Shown here: positions 16,476-27,249 of the stretch, piece after piece
Layout of the letters: each line of letters opens with the position of its first letter
Numbering within the stretch: position 1 is the first letter of the stretch
NCBI GenBank assembly: GCA_017461445.1
Contig: JAFTXW010000028.1
Span: 1 to 46,470 of the forward strand
Reading direction: 5' to 3'
Length of the DNA stretch: 46,470 nucleotides
Origin: Oscillospiraceae bacterium
GTDB lineage: Bacteria; Bacillota; Clostridia; Oscillospirales; Oscillospiraceae
Program-made: the position numbers and the translations under genes
The notes under the pieces: model-generated
What the model was told of the DNA's origin: nothing
What the model saw: the letters and a program-made list of their open reading frames with translations, nothing else
Databases searched by the model: none

Positions 16476-17492
16476 TCAATTCTTCCTCTGGTAGCGGCCC
16501 TTAAAATTGTGGGCGGGCTTCTTAAAATCTGGCTTTTGGGCTGCTTTTTCGTAGGCGTTGATGATCTCCTGTACCAGCGCATGGCGCACAACATCGGCAG
16601 AGGTCAGGCGGCAGATGGCGATATCCTTCACGCCATCCAGTACCCGGATGGCATCCTTCAGACCGGAAACCTTGTCGTCCGGCAGGTCGATCTGCGTTAC
16701 GTCGCCAGTGATGACGATCTTGGAGCCAAAGCCAAGACGGGTCAGAAACATTTTCATCTGCTCCCGGGTGGTGTTCTGGGCTTCGTCCAGAATAATAAAG
16801 CTGTCGTCCAGGGTACGGCCGCGCATATAGGCCAGGGGTGCTACCTCAATGGAGCCCCGCTCCTGGTATTTCTGGAAGGTCTCTGCCCCCAGCATATCAT
16901 ACAGCGCGTCATAAAGGGGACGCAGATAGGGATCGACCTTGTTCTGAAGATCACCCGGCAGGAAGCCCAGCCGCTCGCCTGCCTCCACGGCGGGGCGGGT
17001 CAGAATGATCCGGTTCACCGTCCGCTCCCGGAAAGCGGCCACAGCCGCGGCAACAGCCAGATAGGTTTTGCCGGTGCCAGCAGGGCCAACGCCGATGGTT
17101 ACGGTGTTCTTCTGGATGGCCTTCATATAGTGCTGCTGGCCCACAGTCTTTGCTTTGATGGGCTTACCCTTTGCAGTGATGCACACCACATCCTTGGCCA
17201 TCTGAGATACCTGATGGTCATTGCCCTCGTTGACCAGAGTGATGAGATATCGCACTCGCTGCTCGTCAATCGTTTCCCCCTTGGAGGCCAGAGCCAGCAG
17301 GCCTTCCAGAGTGCGTACCGCCTTATCCACCATTTCTTCATCGCCGGAGACCCGCAGGTCGGTGCCCCGGTTCACCACATGGACATTCAGCACATCCTCA
17401 ATGCGCTTGATATTTTCATCGAAAGAGCCAAACACCGCGATCAGGTCCTCCACCCGCTCGGCGTTGACGATCCGCTCAATTACCTTTCCCAT
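16476..17492 (-). CDS. phoH: PhoH-family ATPase
   Basis: The ATG at 17492 is favoured because GGAG lies six bases upstream; an in-frame TTG at 17504 is less likely. The protein then has 338 residues, with an N-terminal KH-like region and a P-loop ATPase: Walker A GPAGTGKT at about 136-143 and Walker B FIILDEAQNTT. PhoH/YbeZ proteins are RNA-related ATPases genetically tied to YbeY and ribosome maturation. The start overlaps the end of yqfD by 17 bases, and ybeY follows directly. Confidence 0.95.
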   Translation of the reverse strand: MGKVIERIVNAERVEDLIAVFGSFDENIKRIEDVLNVHVVNRGTDLRVSGDEEMVDKAVRTLEGLLALASKGETIDEQRVRYLITLVNEGNDHQVSQMAKDVVCITAKGKPIKAKTVGQQHYMKAIQKNTVTIGVGPAGTGKTYLAVAAAVAAFRERTVNRIILTRPAVEAGERLGFLPGDLQNKVDPYLRPLYDALYDMLGAETFQKYQERGSIEVAPLAYMRGRTLDDSFIILDEAQNTTREQMKMFLTRLGFGSKIVITGDVTQIDLPDDKVSGLKDAIRVLDGVKDIAICRLTSADVVRHALVQEIINAYEKAAQKPDFKKPAHNFKGRYQRKN

Positions 17493-18672
17493 ATGCTTCT
17501 CCAATCTGTTCTCGCTGTACTCTGCCGATCATTTCTGTGCAGCCATAGCTGCCTTCCAGATAAAGCACGCCGTTTTCCTGTGTGACGGAAACTGTCTCCG
17601 TTCGGATGCTGCCCGCTACGGTCTGGGACAGCACGCCGCTTCTGGCATACTGGGTCAGCAGCTGCTCCCCCATTGGCAGTGACGCGGCGGAGACCTCCAT
17701 TTCATAAAATTGAAGCGTCTCGACGCCGATCCCGAAGGGAAGCCGAAAACCGCCCGGCAGAGTGATATAGTATTCCTCATACATTCTACCACAACTGGTA
17801 TCCGAAATTCCACTACCTTTCCATAAATTTATGCGATTTTTTCCAAAAAGAAGGGAATATTTTTTTGTTTCACCCTCCAAGCCACCCCTTCCCACTCCCT
17901 CAGCGGGCATTATGGCGGTGATTTTTCGGTTTGTTTGGGCGTAAATTTCCCCTTCCGCGCAGGTCGCCTGGATGCACAGACCGCAGTCAGTATAGCCGGA
18001 GATCAGGACCTGTCCCTGACGCACCATCTCTCCCTCTGAGCAAAGAAGGGTTCCCTGGGTCGCGGTGCAGGAATAGATCAGGCCATCCGTGGCTGCGACG
18101 ATGCTGCTGACCGGGTCCTCGTTTTCTTCCGTGTCTGTAAGGCTTCGTTCCCGTACGGAGATCACCGCAACACAGCCAGCGGTATTCACTCCGGCCCACT
18201 GCAGCTGGGGTACCGCGGAAAGAAGGGCATTTTTCATTTTTTCGCTGCGTACTTCCCTTCTGGAGGCACCGAAGCGGATACCGGATTCCTCTGCGGCAAC
18301 CAAAATCAGTTTTGCGGGAACCTCCGAATTTCCCTCCACCTGTACAAAGAGTACGCGGGTAGGCAGATATGTTGCCAGACACAGAAATGCCAGTAACCCT
18401 GCAATCAATACCGGCCGGGTAAGAAAATCACGCATTGGCCAGAAGATTCCCCTCCGCCCGCAAAGGGTCAACGTCTCTCCCCTTTTTTCGCATAACGCGG
18501 CAAGCTTTTTTTGATCTTTCCGCCTGATTTGGAACCGGACCGTCAGATCACTGACAGGGATCACCTGATATACAGAGATATCCTGCCTGTTTATGGCCTG
18601 AAAAGCGGTATCCAGCGCGGCACTTGTCAGCTCTGCTTCCACCATCCCATGGACCGAACGCCAAAAATCCAT
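17476..18672 (-). CDS. yqfD: Sporulation protein YqfD
   Basis: The 398-residue protein resembles YqfD of endospore formers in length and layout. A cytoplasmic N-terminal domain of about 90 residues is followed by one membrane helix (VLIAGLLAFLCLATYLP, near 88-105) and a large extracytoplasmic domain. That domain starts with VEGNSEVPAKLI, a POTRA/FtsQ-like strand-helix module. In Bacillus it is made in sporulating cells together with YqfC. The start codon overlaps the stop of yqfC by one base (TAATG), and the end overlaps phoH. Confidence 0.92.
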   Translation of the reverse strand: MDFWRSVHGMVEAELTSAALDTAFQAINRQDISVYQVIPVSDLTVRFQIRRKDQKKLAALCEKRGETLTLCGRRGIFWPMRDFLTRPVLIAGLLAFLCLATYLPTRVLFVQVEGNSEVPAKLILVAAEESGIRFGASRREVRSEKMKNALLSAVPQLQWAGVNTAGCVAVISVRERSLTDTEENEDPVSSIVAATDGLIYSCTATQGTLLCSEGEMVRQGQVLISGYTDCGLCIQATCAEGEIYAQTNRKITAIMPAEGVGRGGLEGETKKYSLLFGKNRINLWKGSGISDTSCGRMYEEYYITLPGGFRLPFGIGVETLQFYEMEVSAASLPMGEQLLTQYARSGVLSQTVAGSIRTETVSVTQENGVLYLEGSYGCTEMIGRVQREQIGEAYGKGN

Positions 18673-18956
18673 TATTTTCCCCTCCGCTGAAGTGTCACGC
18701 AGTCGATCCTGCCGCAGATCACCAGCTGCTGCTTTGTCATCCGGGCCAGCTCAAGACCATGACCGCAAACGGATATCTCTCCGAATTTTACTTTTACACT
18801 GATTTTTTCCCGGCTGTACTGGACGACACCGAAGTGATGCTCGATCAATACCCGGTTATCCCCCGCGATCTCCAGGATGGACTGTCCCGGAAACGATTCT
18901 CCGGGAAGATCCATGCCCTCTGCAATTCTTTCAAGAAAACCATGTCCCCATTCCAT
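18672..18956 (-). CDS. yqfC: Sporulation protein YqfC
   Basis: The 94-residue protein starts at the ATG at 18956, after AAAGGAG. It has the YabP/YqfC fold: a run of short strands with LEIAGDNRVLIEHHFGVVQY, then ISVKVKFGEISVCGHGLEL and a final MTKQQLVICGRID strand. YabP/YqfC family proteins act in spore coat or engulfment-stage processes and need a mother-cell sigma factor in Bacillus. It heads the minus-strand cluster and is divergent from ylbJ, with only 72 bases between the start codons, where shared control may lie. Confidence 0.9.
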   Translation of the reverse strand: MEWGHGFLERIAEGMDLPGESFPGQSILEIAGDNRVLIEHHFGVVQYSREKISVKVKFGEISVCGHGLELARMTKQQLVICGRIDCVTLQRRGK

Positions 18957-19028
18957 AGGCTCACTCCTTTTTCCAATCCTATGAATGACCGGGTTAGTTT
19001 TTGCATAGATTCTTCCGAGGTGATTCCG

Positions 19029-20006
19029 ATGAAAAAACAGCTGTGGACAGGACTTGTCGCTTCGATTGGGATGCTGGTGCTGATATTGGACAGCAAGACT
19101 GCCCTGACCGGGGCACAACAAGGGGTAGAGCTTTGCATCCGAACGGTGATTCCCTCCCTGTTTCCCTTTTTCATTCTGTCTGCGATACTGACAGGCAGCC
19201 TGATTGGGACAAGCACTCCCGTTTTACGTCCTCTGGGCAGGCTGTTTCAGCTGCCAAATGGAGCAGAATCTCTGCTGGTTGCTGCGTTTCTTGGAGGGTA
19301 TCCTGTGGGGGCTCAGTCGGTTACCCAAGCATGGAAGCGTGGACAGCTGTCAAAGCAGGATGCCCAGCGTCTCCTTTCCTTTTCCAGCAACGCGGGCCCG
19401 GCCTTCCTGTTTGGCATGGTGGGAGCAATGTTTTCGCGGAAATGGATGGTGTGGCTGCTGTGGGCAATTCATATTTTTAGCGCATGGTTGGTCTCTTTTC
19501 TGTTCCCGCCCGATGATGCTAAGGCACATTTTGGACAGGAACAAGATGTTTCGCTTACCGCCGCTCTTACGGCTTCCGTAAAGACCATGGCACAGGTCTG
19601 TGGGTGGGTGGTTCTGTTCCGGGTGGTGATTACGTTTCTGAACAGATGGATTCTGTGGCTGCTGCCTGCACCGTGGCAGGTAGCCCTGATTGGGATTTTG
19701 GAGCTGTCCAACGGGTGCTGTGAGCTTTACGCGGTAGCTGATGAAAGGCTTCGTTTTTTGATCTGCTCCGGTATTCTGGCCTTTGGAGGTCTTTGCGTGA
19801 CTATGCAGACACTGTCTGTGACCCGTGGGCTTTCCCTGCGGTATTATCTTGCGGGAAAGCTGCTGCAAACCCTGTTCAGCGTGGCTCTCAGCGCGGCGGT
19901 GCTGTATCAGCTTTGGTATCTGGCGGTGAGTATCCTGTTGGTTTTTCTCATAATTCCCCGGAAAACACAAAAAAGGTATAGCATTCCCCGAAAAGCTGTA
20001 GTATAA
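19029..20006 (+). CDS. ylbJ: Sporulation integral membrane protein YlbJ
   Basis: I start it at the ATG at 19029 (MKKQLWTGL), with GAGGTG upstream; the longer frame would run through yqfC. The protein has 325 residues and about eight membrane segments. Two Gate/nucleoside-recognition-like motifs typical of YlbJ are visible, PSLFPFFILSAIL with GGYPVGAQ, and LLSFSSNAGPAFLFG. In Bacillus YlbJ is a sporulation protein under sigma-E control whose transported substrate is not established. It is divergent from yqfC, another mother-cell gene, and is followed by a small cysteine-rich protein. Confidence 0.88.
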   Translation: MKKQLWTGLVASIGMLVLILDSKTALTGAQQGVELCIRTVIPSLFPFFILSAILTGSLIGTSTPVLRPLGRLFQLPNGAESLLVAAFLGGYPVGAQSVTQAWKRGQLSKQDAQRLLSFSSNAGPAFLFGMVGAMFSRKWMVWLLWAIHIFSAWLVSFLFPPDDAKAHFGQEQDVSLTAALTASVKTMAQVCGWVVLFRVVITFLNRWILWLLPAPWQVALIGILELSNGCCELYAVADERLRFLICSGILAFGGLCVTMQTLSVTRGLSLRYYLAGKLLQTLFSVALSAAVLYQLWYLAVSILLVFLIIPRKTQKRYSIPRKAVV

Positions 20007-20035
20007 TGCAGTTACCATCATTCGGAGGGATCACT

Positions 20036-20245
20036 ATGCTGTTTCGGAAGAAAATCGAACGCTCCTGCGCTTACTGTGTCCATGGGACATGCCTGGAGGA
20101 TGACACGGTGCTGTGCTGCAAAAAAGGCGTCCGCACGGTAACGGATAAATGCTTCCGGTTCAAATACGATCCCTGTAAGCGGATCCCACTGAAAGCAAAG
20201 CCCATGGATTTTTCCAAATATGACAACGAGGATTATTCCCTGTAA
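20036..20245 (+). CDS. Small cysteine-rich protein
   Basis: The 69-residue protein starts at the ATG at 20036 after GGAGG. It has seven Cys (11, 14, 19, 27, 28, 39, 47), including CxxC and CC, and many basic residues, which suggests a small metal-binding or zinc-ribbon-like protein. I do not recognise a named family, although similar short proteins are common in Clostridia. It begins 30 bases after ylbJ. The TAA stop (20243-20245) is also the first three bases of a dispersed repeat (20243-20414). Confidence 0.7.
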   Translation: MLFRKKIERSCAYCVHGTCLEDDTVLCCKKGVRTVTDKCFRFKYDPCKRIPLKAKPMDFSKYDNEDYSL

Positions 20246-20414
20246 TACTATTTTCAAATTGAAATCTTCATTTCAATTTGAAAGATACCGCCCGTCGGCG
20301 TTATCGATTCTGTGATTTTCGAAATAGAAAATCACAGAATCCCGTCTCATAATGATCTTCATATTAAAATCTTAAATGCTTCGCCTTAAAGATTTTAATT
20401 GAATATCAGTATAA
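20243..20414. repeat. Dispersed palindromic repeat, copy B (full length)
   Basis: The 172-base element starts TAATACT and ends CAGTATAA, imperfect inverted ends. It contains three hairpins: one around 20250-20282 (TTTTCAAATTGAAAT with its complement), one around 20309-20342 (GATTCTGTGATTTTC with its complement) and one around 20360-20405 (AAAATCTT / AAGATTTT). The connecting sequences ATACCGCC and CCCGTCTCATA recur in copy C at 34606. The element has no coding capacity. Confidence 0.7.
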
Positions 20415-20416
20415 GA

Positions 20417-20453
20417 TAAAAAGCTGCGAAGCCAGAAACTTCGCAGCTTTTTT
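20417..20453. terminator. Bidirectional terminator
   Basis: AAAAGCTGCGAAG and CTTCGCAGCTTTT form a stem with a six-base loop, with A and T runs on both sides. It separates the plus-strand ylbJ unit from minus-strand ligA. Confidence 0.9.
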
Positions 20454-20457
20454 GCAC

Positions 20458-23056
<2,599 letters not shown>

Positions 23057-23101
23057 ACGCATCACTCCTCTTTGGAGGATATGAGCGGTAAAATGGAAAG
23101 A

Positions 23102-25531
23102 TTACAGCTTTTTCATATGGGCGGAGGCAGTCTTTGCCATCAGCTTTTTTGTGCCGATGTCATCAAAGGCAATCTCCAAAAGAGCATCGCCGCCCATCTT
23201 CATGGCGGACAGCACCATACCCTTGCCGAAAGCCGCGTGCATGACCATATCGCCCTTATTCAGTTCCAGATAGCTTGTTTTCGCAGTGACAGCAGAAACC
23301 ATGGAGCTTTCACTCCGTTTAGGCTGCGGCTTCCGGGCAGAATTTGCGTAATTACCGTAAGAAGAATACTGGGAATAGGAATTTCCACCATAGCCATAGC
23401 TGTTCTCCTGGCGGGTACGGTAACCGCCCTTCTTCACCACGCATTCCTCCGGGATCTCCTTCAGGAACCGGGAGGGCAGCGCGGCGGCGGTGCGGCCGTA
23501 GAGCATACGCTGCTTGGCGTGGCTGATGGTCAGGGTCTGCTTGGCCCGGGTGATGGCGACGTAACACAGCCGCCGCTCTTCCTCCATCTCCTCCGCGTCA
23601 CCGATGGCCCGCATACCGGGGAATAAACCGTCCTCGAAGCCCACCAGGAACACATGGGGGAATTCCAGACCCTTGGCAGAGTGCATGGTCATCATGACCA
23701 CCGCGTCGTCGCTCTCGTTATACTGCTCCAGATCGGTATAGAGGGCGATTTCCTCCAGGAAGCCTGCAAGGGTCGGTTCTTCCGCGTTTTCGATATAGGA
23801 GTTGATGCTGGATTTTAATTCCCGGACGTTTTCCAGCCGGGTCTTGTTTTCCTCCGTGTCTTTCGCGCTCAGCATATCCACATAGCCGGTGCGGATCAGC
23901 AGTTCGTCGTAAAAATCCGGCAGGCTCATGCCTTCTTCCAGCAGTTGAGCCATGCCCTCGATCAAAGCGGTGAACTGCATCAGCTTCATGGCGGGCTTTT
24001 CCAGCGGGCCATAGGAATAAGGATCGGACACCACACTGTAGAGGGGCTTTCCCTCCGCTTCCGCGAGACGGACAGCTGTCTCGATGGTTTTTGCGCCCAG
24101 ACCTCTGGGAGGATTGTTGATGATGCGCTTTAACCGCAGGTCATCAGCCCGGTTGTTGATGACGCACAGGTAGGACAGCATGTCCTTCACTTCTGCGTGG
24201 TCGAAGAATTTCATACCGCCGAACACCTTGTATGCAATTCCGTTTTTTGCGAGTGCCAATTGAAGCGCACGGGATTGCGCATTGGTTCTATACAGAATAG
24301 CATGGCTATTTAACGGTACGTTATTTGTTTTGTTCGAAAGGATTTTTCCAGAAACATAGGAACCTTCGCTGTTCTCGTCCAAAGCTTCATAGACCGTAAT
24401 GGGATCACCTTGGCCGTTGGCTGTCCATAGGTGCTTGCCTTTGCGGCCCAGGTTGTGAGCAATCACCGCATTAGCGGCATTCAGGATCGACTGGGTGGAG
24501 CGGTAATTCTGTTCCAGGCGGATGGTTCGGCTCCCCCGGTATTGCTTTTCAAAATTCAGAATATTCTCAATGGTCGCGCCCCGAAAACGGTAGATGCTCT
24601 GGTCATCGTCACCCACGACACAGATATTCTCATAGCCGCCAGCAAGCAGCGAGGTCAGCAGATACTGCATGTGGTTGGTGTCCTGATACTCGTCCACCAG
24701 AACATAACGGAACTTCCGCTGGTAATACCGGCGTACATCCTCATACTGCTGCAAAAGCTGGACGGTAACGTAGATGATATCGTCAAAATCCAGGGCGTTA
24801 TTGTCCTTTAGCTGCTTCTGGTATTTTCCGTAAGCCTTGGCGATATGCAGTGCCCGGATGTCCCCGGTATTTTCCGCACGCTCCAGCATTTCTTCGGGAG
24901 ACACCATCTTGTCCTTTTCGCGGCTGATGGCACCCAGAACATACTTGGCAGGGAAGGTCTTGTCATCCAGACCCATGTCCTTGACGATATCCTTCATGAT
25001 CCGCTCGGAATCGGAGGAGTCGTAAATGGTGAAGCTCCTGGTATAGCCCATCCGCTCGATATCCCGCCGCAGAATGCGGCAGCAGGCGGAGTGGAAGGTC
25101 ATGGCCCAGATATCCTGGGCTTCCGGTCCAAGGAGGATGGAAAGCCGGTCTTTCAATTCATTTGCCGCTTTGTTGGTAAAGGTAATGGCGATGATGCTCC
25201 AAGGCACCGCCCGTTCCAGGGCGCAAAGGTTGTCCGCCCGCCAGCGGTCGTATTCGTTCAGCTCCTCGCCGAGGCTTTCCAGAAAGGCTACGTCTTCATC
25301 AGTGACCGTATCGGGAATTTCATTGCTGTCGCTGCCCCGTCCGAAGCGCATGATGTTGGCAATCCGGTTGATCAGCACTGTGGTCTTGCCGCTGCCTGCG
25401 CCTGCCAGAAGCAGCAAGGGCCCTTCTGTGGTCAGCACAGCCTCCCGCTGCATGTCATTCAGCTGGGAAAACTGGCTGGCAATGTACCGCCGCCGGGCAG
25501 CCAGAAATCGGGAATTCATTTGTTCGTTCAT
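23102..25531 (-). CDS. pcrA: ATP-dependent DNA helicase PcrA/UvrD
   Basis: This superfamily 1 helicase moves 3' to 5' and acts in repair, plasmid replication and removal of RecA or RNA polymerase from DNA. I start it at the ATG at 25531, giving 809 residues. Motifs seen: LNDMQREAV (Q motif), Walker A AGAGSGKT at 43-50, VDEYQDTN (motif II), GDDDQSIYRFRGA (motif III), QNYRST (IV), and VAITRAKQTL (VI). About 55 extra residues lie between motifs I and Ia (GRGSDSNEIP to RAVPWS). The C-terminal tail (GDMVMHAAFGKGMV) is the PcrA-type RNA polymerase-binding Tudor fold. It has its own promoter at 25565-25593. Confidence 0.97.
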   Translation of the reverse strand: MNEQMNSRFLAARRRYIASQFSQLNDMQREAVLTTEGPLLLLAGAGSGKTTVLINRIANIMRFGRGSDSNEIPDTVTDEDVAFLESLGEELNEYDRWRADNLCALERAVPWSIIAITFTNKAANELKDRLSILLGPEAQDIWAMTFHSACCRILRRDIERMGYTRSFTIYDSSDSERIMKDIVKDMGLDDKTFPAKYVLGAISREKDKMVSPEEMLERAENTGDIRALHIAKAYGKYQKQLKDNNALDFDDIIYVTVQLLQQYEDVRRYYQRKFRYVLVDEYQDTNHMQYLLTSLLAGGYENICVVGDDDQSIYRFRGATIENILNFEKQYRGSRTIRLEQNYRSTQSILNAANAVIAHNLGRKGKHLWTANGQGDPITVYEALDENSEGSYVSGKILSNKTNNVPLNSHAILYRTNAQSRALQLALAKNGIAYKVFGGMKFFDHAEVKDMLSYLCVINNRADDLRLKRIINNPPRGLGAKTIETAVRLAEAEGKPLYSVVSDPYSYGPLEKPAMKLMQFTALIEGMAQLLEEGMSLPDFYDELLIRTGYVDMLSAKDTEENKTRLENVRELKSSINSYIENAEEPTLAGFLEEIALYTDLEQYNESDDAVVMMTMHSAKGLEFPHVFLVGFEDGLFPGMRAIGDAEEMEEERRLCYVAITRAKQTLTISHAKQRMLYGRTAAALPSRFLKEIPEECVVKKGGYRTRQENSYGYGGNSYSQYSSYGNYANSARKPQPKRSESSMVSAVTAKTSYLELNKGDMVMHAAFGKGMVLSAMKMGGDALLEIAFDDIGTKKLMAKTASAHMKKL

Positions 25532-25564
25532 AGTCACACCTGTCCATACTACTTTGATGCGACT

Positions 25565-25593
25565 ATTTTAGCGCATTTTCGGCAAAAGGTAAA
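25565..25593 (-). promoter_or_regulatory. Candidate promoter for pcrA
   Basis: On the minus strand TTTACC (25588-25593) is followed after 17 bases by TAAAAT (25565-25570), about 34 bases before the start codon. Confidence 0.55.
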
Positions 25594-25602
25594 GCACGTT
25601 TT

Positions 25603-26307
25603 TTATTCCATCAGCTCCCGGAGCATGGTAAGGGCCTTTTTTTCAATGCGGGAAACCTGCACCTGGCTTACATCCATCACCTTTGCTACACGCTGCTGAG
25701 TCAGGCTGTGGAAATACCGCAGCTGGATCACCATTCGTTCCCGCTCCGGCAGGCCCTCGATGGCCTGCCGCAGGGCGATCTTCTCCACCATTTTCTCTTC
25801 CGATTCCGTGTCCGTCAGCACATCCTCCAGGGAAAAGCCCTCATCTCCGGTTTCCCGCTGAATGGACTCCGTTGCTGCCGTTGCCGTCTCCGCCAGGGCA
25901 ATTTCTTCGGGCGAAAAGCCTGTCTGCCGGGAAATTTCCTGTATGGTGGGTTCCCGACCCAGAGCCGTAGTCAGACGGCTTCGAACGGATTTAATGGTTG
26001 CCGCCTGTTCCTTGATCCCACGGGATACCTTCACGGCCCCGTCATCCCGCAGAAACCGCCGTATCTCTCCCGCGATCTTTGGCACCGCATAGGTAGAAAA
26101 CTGGGTACCGTATTCCAGATCAAAGCCCTCTACGGCCTTCAGAAAGCCCAAACAGCCCAGCTGATACAGGTCGTCCATTTCCGTTCCCCGGCCCTGGAAT
26201 CGCCGGGCAACTGACCAGATCAGCCCTGCGTTTTCCTCCACCAGGGCTTCCGAGGCATCCCTTCTCCCCTGCTGGGCTTGGGCGATCAGTTCCTCCGTTC
26301 TGCTCAT
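25603..26307 (-). CDS. sigF: RNA polymerase sporulation sigma factor F
   Basis: Sigma-F drives the first forespore-specific genes after asymmetric division. The start is the ATG at 26307, which overlaps the stop of spoIIAB (ATGA). The protein has 234 residues. Region 2 (ENAGLIWSVARRF, MDDLYQLGCLGFLKAVEGFD, FSTYAVPKIAGEIRRFLRDDG) and region 3 are followed by region 4 (LPERERMVIQLRYF, RVAKVMDVSQVQVSRIEKKAL). The protein should be held inactive by SpoIIAB until SpoIIAA is dephosphorylated. Order and overlaps are those of the spoIIA operon. Confidence 0.96.
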   Translation of the reverse strand: MSRTEELIAQAQQGRRDASEALVEENAGLIWSVARRFQGRGTEMDDLYQLGCLGFLKAVEGFDLEYGTQFSTYAVPKIAGEIRRFLRDDGAVKVSRGIKEQAATIKSVRSRLTTALGREPTIQEISRQTGFSPEEIALAETATAATESIQRETGDEGFSLEDVLTDTESEEKMVEKIALRQAIEGLPERERMVIQLRYFHSLTQQRVAKVMDVSQVQVSRIEKKALTMLRELME

Positions 26308-26735
26308 TGCCGACGCTGGAGCTTCCGGCGCATATGTACCGTAGTCCCCTTTCCTGGCTTGGAGGATATATCCAGATCCGTCATAAAGCTTTCCATAATG
26401 GTGAAGCCCATGCCGCTGCGGTCGGTTCCGCCAGTCGTGTACGCGGGCCGCCGGGCTTGTTCCACATCGGAAATGCCCACGCCCTTGTCCTTCACAACGA
26501 TATCCAGAACATTGTCCTTCAGAATCCGGCACCGCAGCGTAATGATCCCCAGCTGCTCAGGATAGGCATGGACGATACAGTTGGTCACGGCTTCCGATAC
26601 CGCCGTACGGATATCGCCCAGTTCCTCCAGTGTCGGATCCAGCTGGGCCGCGAAGCAGGCCACCGCGCTGCGGGCGAAAGCCTCATTGCTGGACTTACTG
26701 GGAAATTCCAAAATCATATAGTTTCCAAATTTCAT
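26304..26735 (-). CDS. spoIIAB: Anti-sigma F factor / SpoIIAA kinase
   Basis: SpoIIAB binds and silences sigma-F and phosphorylates SpoIIAA. The 143-residue protein has the GHKL ATPase motifs: the N box with EAVTNCIVHAYP, G1 KDKGVGISD, and the ATP-lid and G2 region RSGMGFTIMESFMTDL. GGAGG precedes the ATG, which overlaps the spoIIAA stop (26732-26735). The overlap with sigF on the other side keeps the three proteins in fixed ratio. Confidence 0.96.
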   Translation of the reverse strand: MKFGNYMILEFPSKSSNEAFARSAVACFAAQLDPTLEELGDIRTAVSEAVTNCIVHAYPEQLGIITLRCRILKDNVLDIVVKDKGVGISDVEQARRPAYTTGGTDRSGMGFTIMESFMTDLDISSKPGKGTTVHMRRKLQRRQ

Positions 26736-27049
26736 GATACTGCCTCCTTGATTTCCACCAATTTATCAATTCCCGAAGCCCGGAATACCCGCATAGGCTG
26801 GGGAGATATGCCTGTCAGCAACAATTTTCCTTCGATCTGGGTCATATTCCGCAATGCGTTAATGACCACAGCAATACCCGAGGAATCCACAAAGCTGACC
26901 TCCCGAAAATCCAGAACACAGACTTCTGGGGTGTAAGCTTCGATCTTTGCGGCAATGGTCTGAATATAGGCTTTTGCGCAGTGGTGGTCGATCTCCCCGG
27001 TCAGGGCCACTGTCAGACATCCGTCGTCCAGAAAGCTTGTAAAGTGCAT
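26732..27049 (-). CDS. spoIIAA: Anti-anti-sigma F factor
   Basis: When unphosphorylated, SpoIIAA binds SpoIIAB and frees sigma-F. The 105-residue STAS-domain protein has the motif VSFVDSSGIAVVINA, whose second Ser (about residue 57) corresponds to the phosphorylated Ser58 of Bacillus. GGAGG lies before the ATG. The operon normally has a sigma-H promoter; I could not find a convincing match. A terminator-like stem lies 40-75 bases upstream (27089-27124). Confidence 0.95.
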   Translation of the reverse strand: MHFTSFLDDGCLTVALTGEIDHHCAKAYIQTIAAKIEAYTPEVCVLDFREVSFVDSSGIAVVINALRNMTQIEGKLLLTGISPQPMRVFRASGIDKLVEIKEAVS

Positions 27050-27088
27050 AAAGCGTCCTCCTTTGTTTTTTACGCTCTAAGTATAAAA

Positions 27089-27124
27089 ACTGCCTGTTAC
27101 GATTTGCAGTCGTAATCAGGCAGT
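27089..27124. terminator. Terminator-like hairpin in the spoIIA leader/promoter region
   Basis: ACTGCCTGTTACGA (27089-27102) pairs with TCGTAATCAGGCAGT (27110-27124) with one bulged base. On the minus strand it is followed by TTTTTATAC, the shape of an intrinsic terminator. On the plus strand AAAAAG follows. It lies between the divergent XRE gene and spoIIAA, so it either stops incoming minus-strand transcription or attenuates spoIIA. Confidence 0.6.
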
Positions 27125-27140
27125 TAAAAAGAAATCTATG

Positions 27141-27168
27141 ATTCTACAGACAGTTGAAAAATTCTCAA
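27141..27168 (-). promoter_or_regulatory. Weak candidate promoter upstream of the spoIIA hairpin
   Basis: TTGAGA (27163-27168) and TAGAAT (27141-27146) on the minus strand are 16 bases apart. If used, the transcript would pass through the hairpin at 27089-27124 before spoIIAA. The -35 box overlaps the inverted repeat GTTGA...TCAAC (27152-27168). Confidence 0.3.
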
Positions 27169-27179
27169 CACCTGCGTTA

Positions 27180-27210
27180 TTGCATATTTCGTCAGATGGT
27201 ATATACTGAC
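27180..27210 (+). promoter_or_regulatory. Promoter of the XRE regulator with a possible operator over the -10 box
   Basis: TTGCAT (27180-27185) and TATACT (27202-27207) are 16 bases apart. GTCAG (27191-27195) and CTGAC (27206-27210) form a short inverted repeat over the spacer and -10 box, a usual place for autorepression by an XRE protein. Confidence 0.5.
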
Positions 27211-27249
27211 AGTAAGCTGCAGCGAACAAATCAAAAAGGAGAATCGAAT

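Noticed and set aside
16335-17585. 416-residue open frame opposite phoH and ybeY
   Set aside because: Spans two well-supported genes on the other strand and has no domain.
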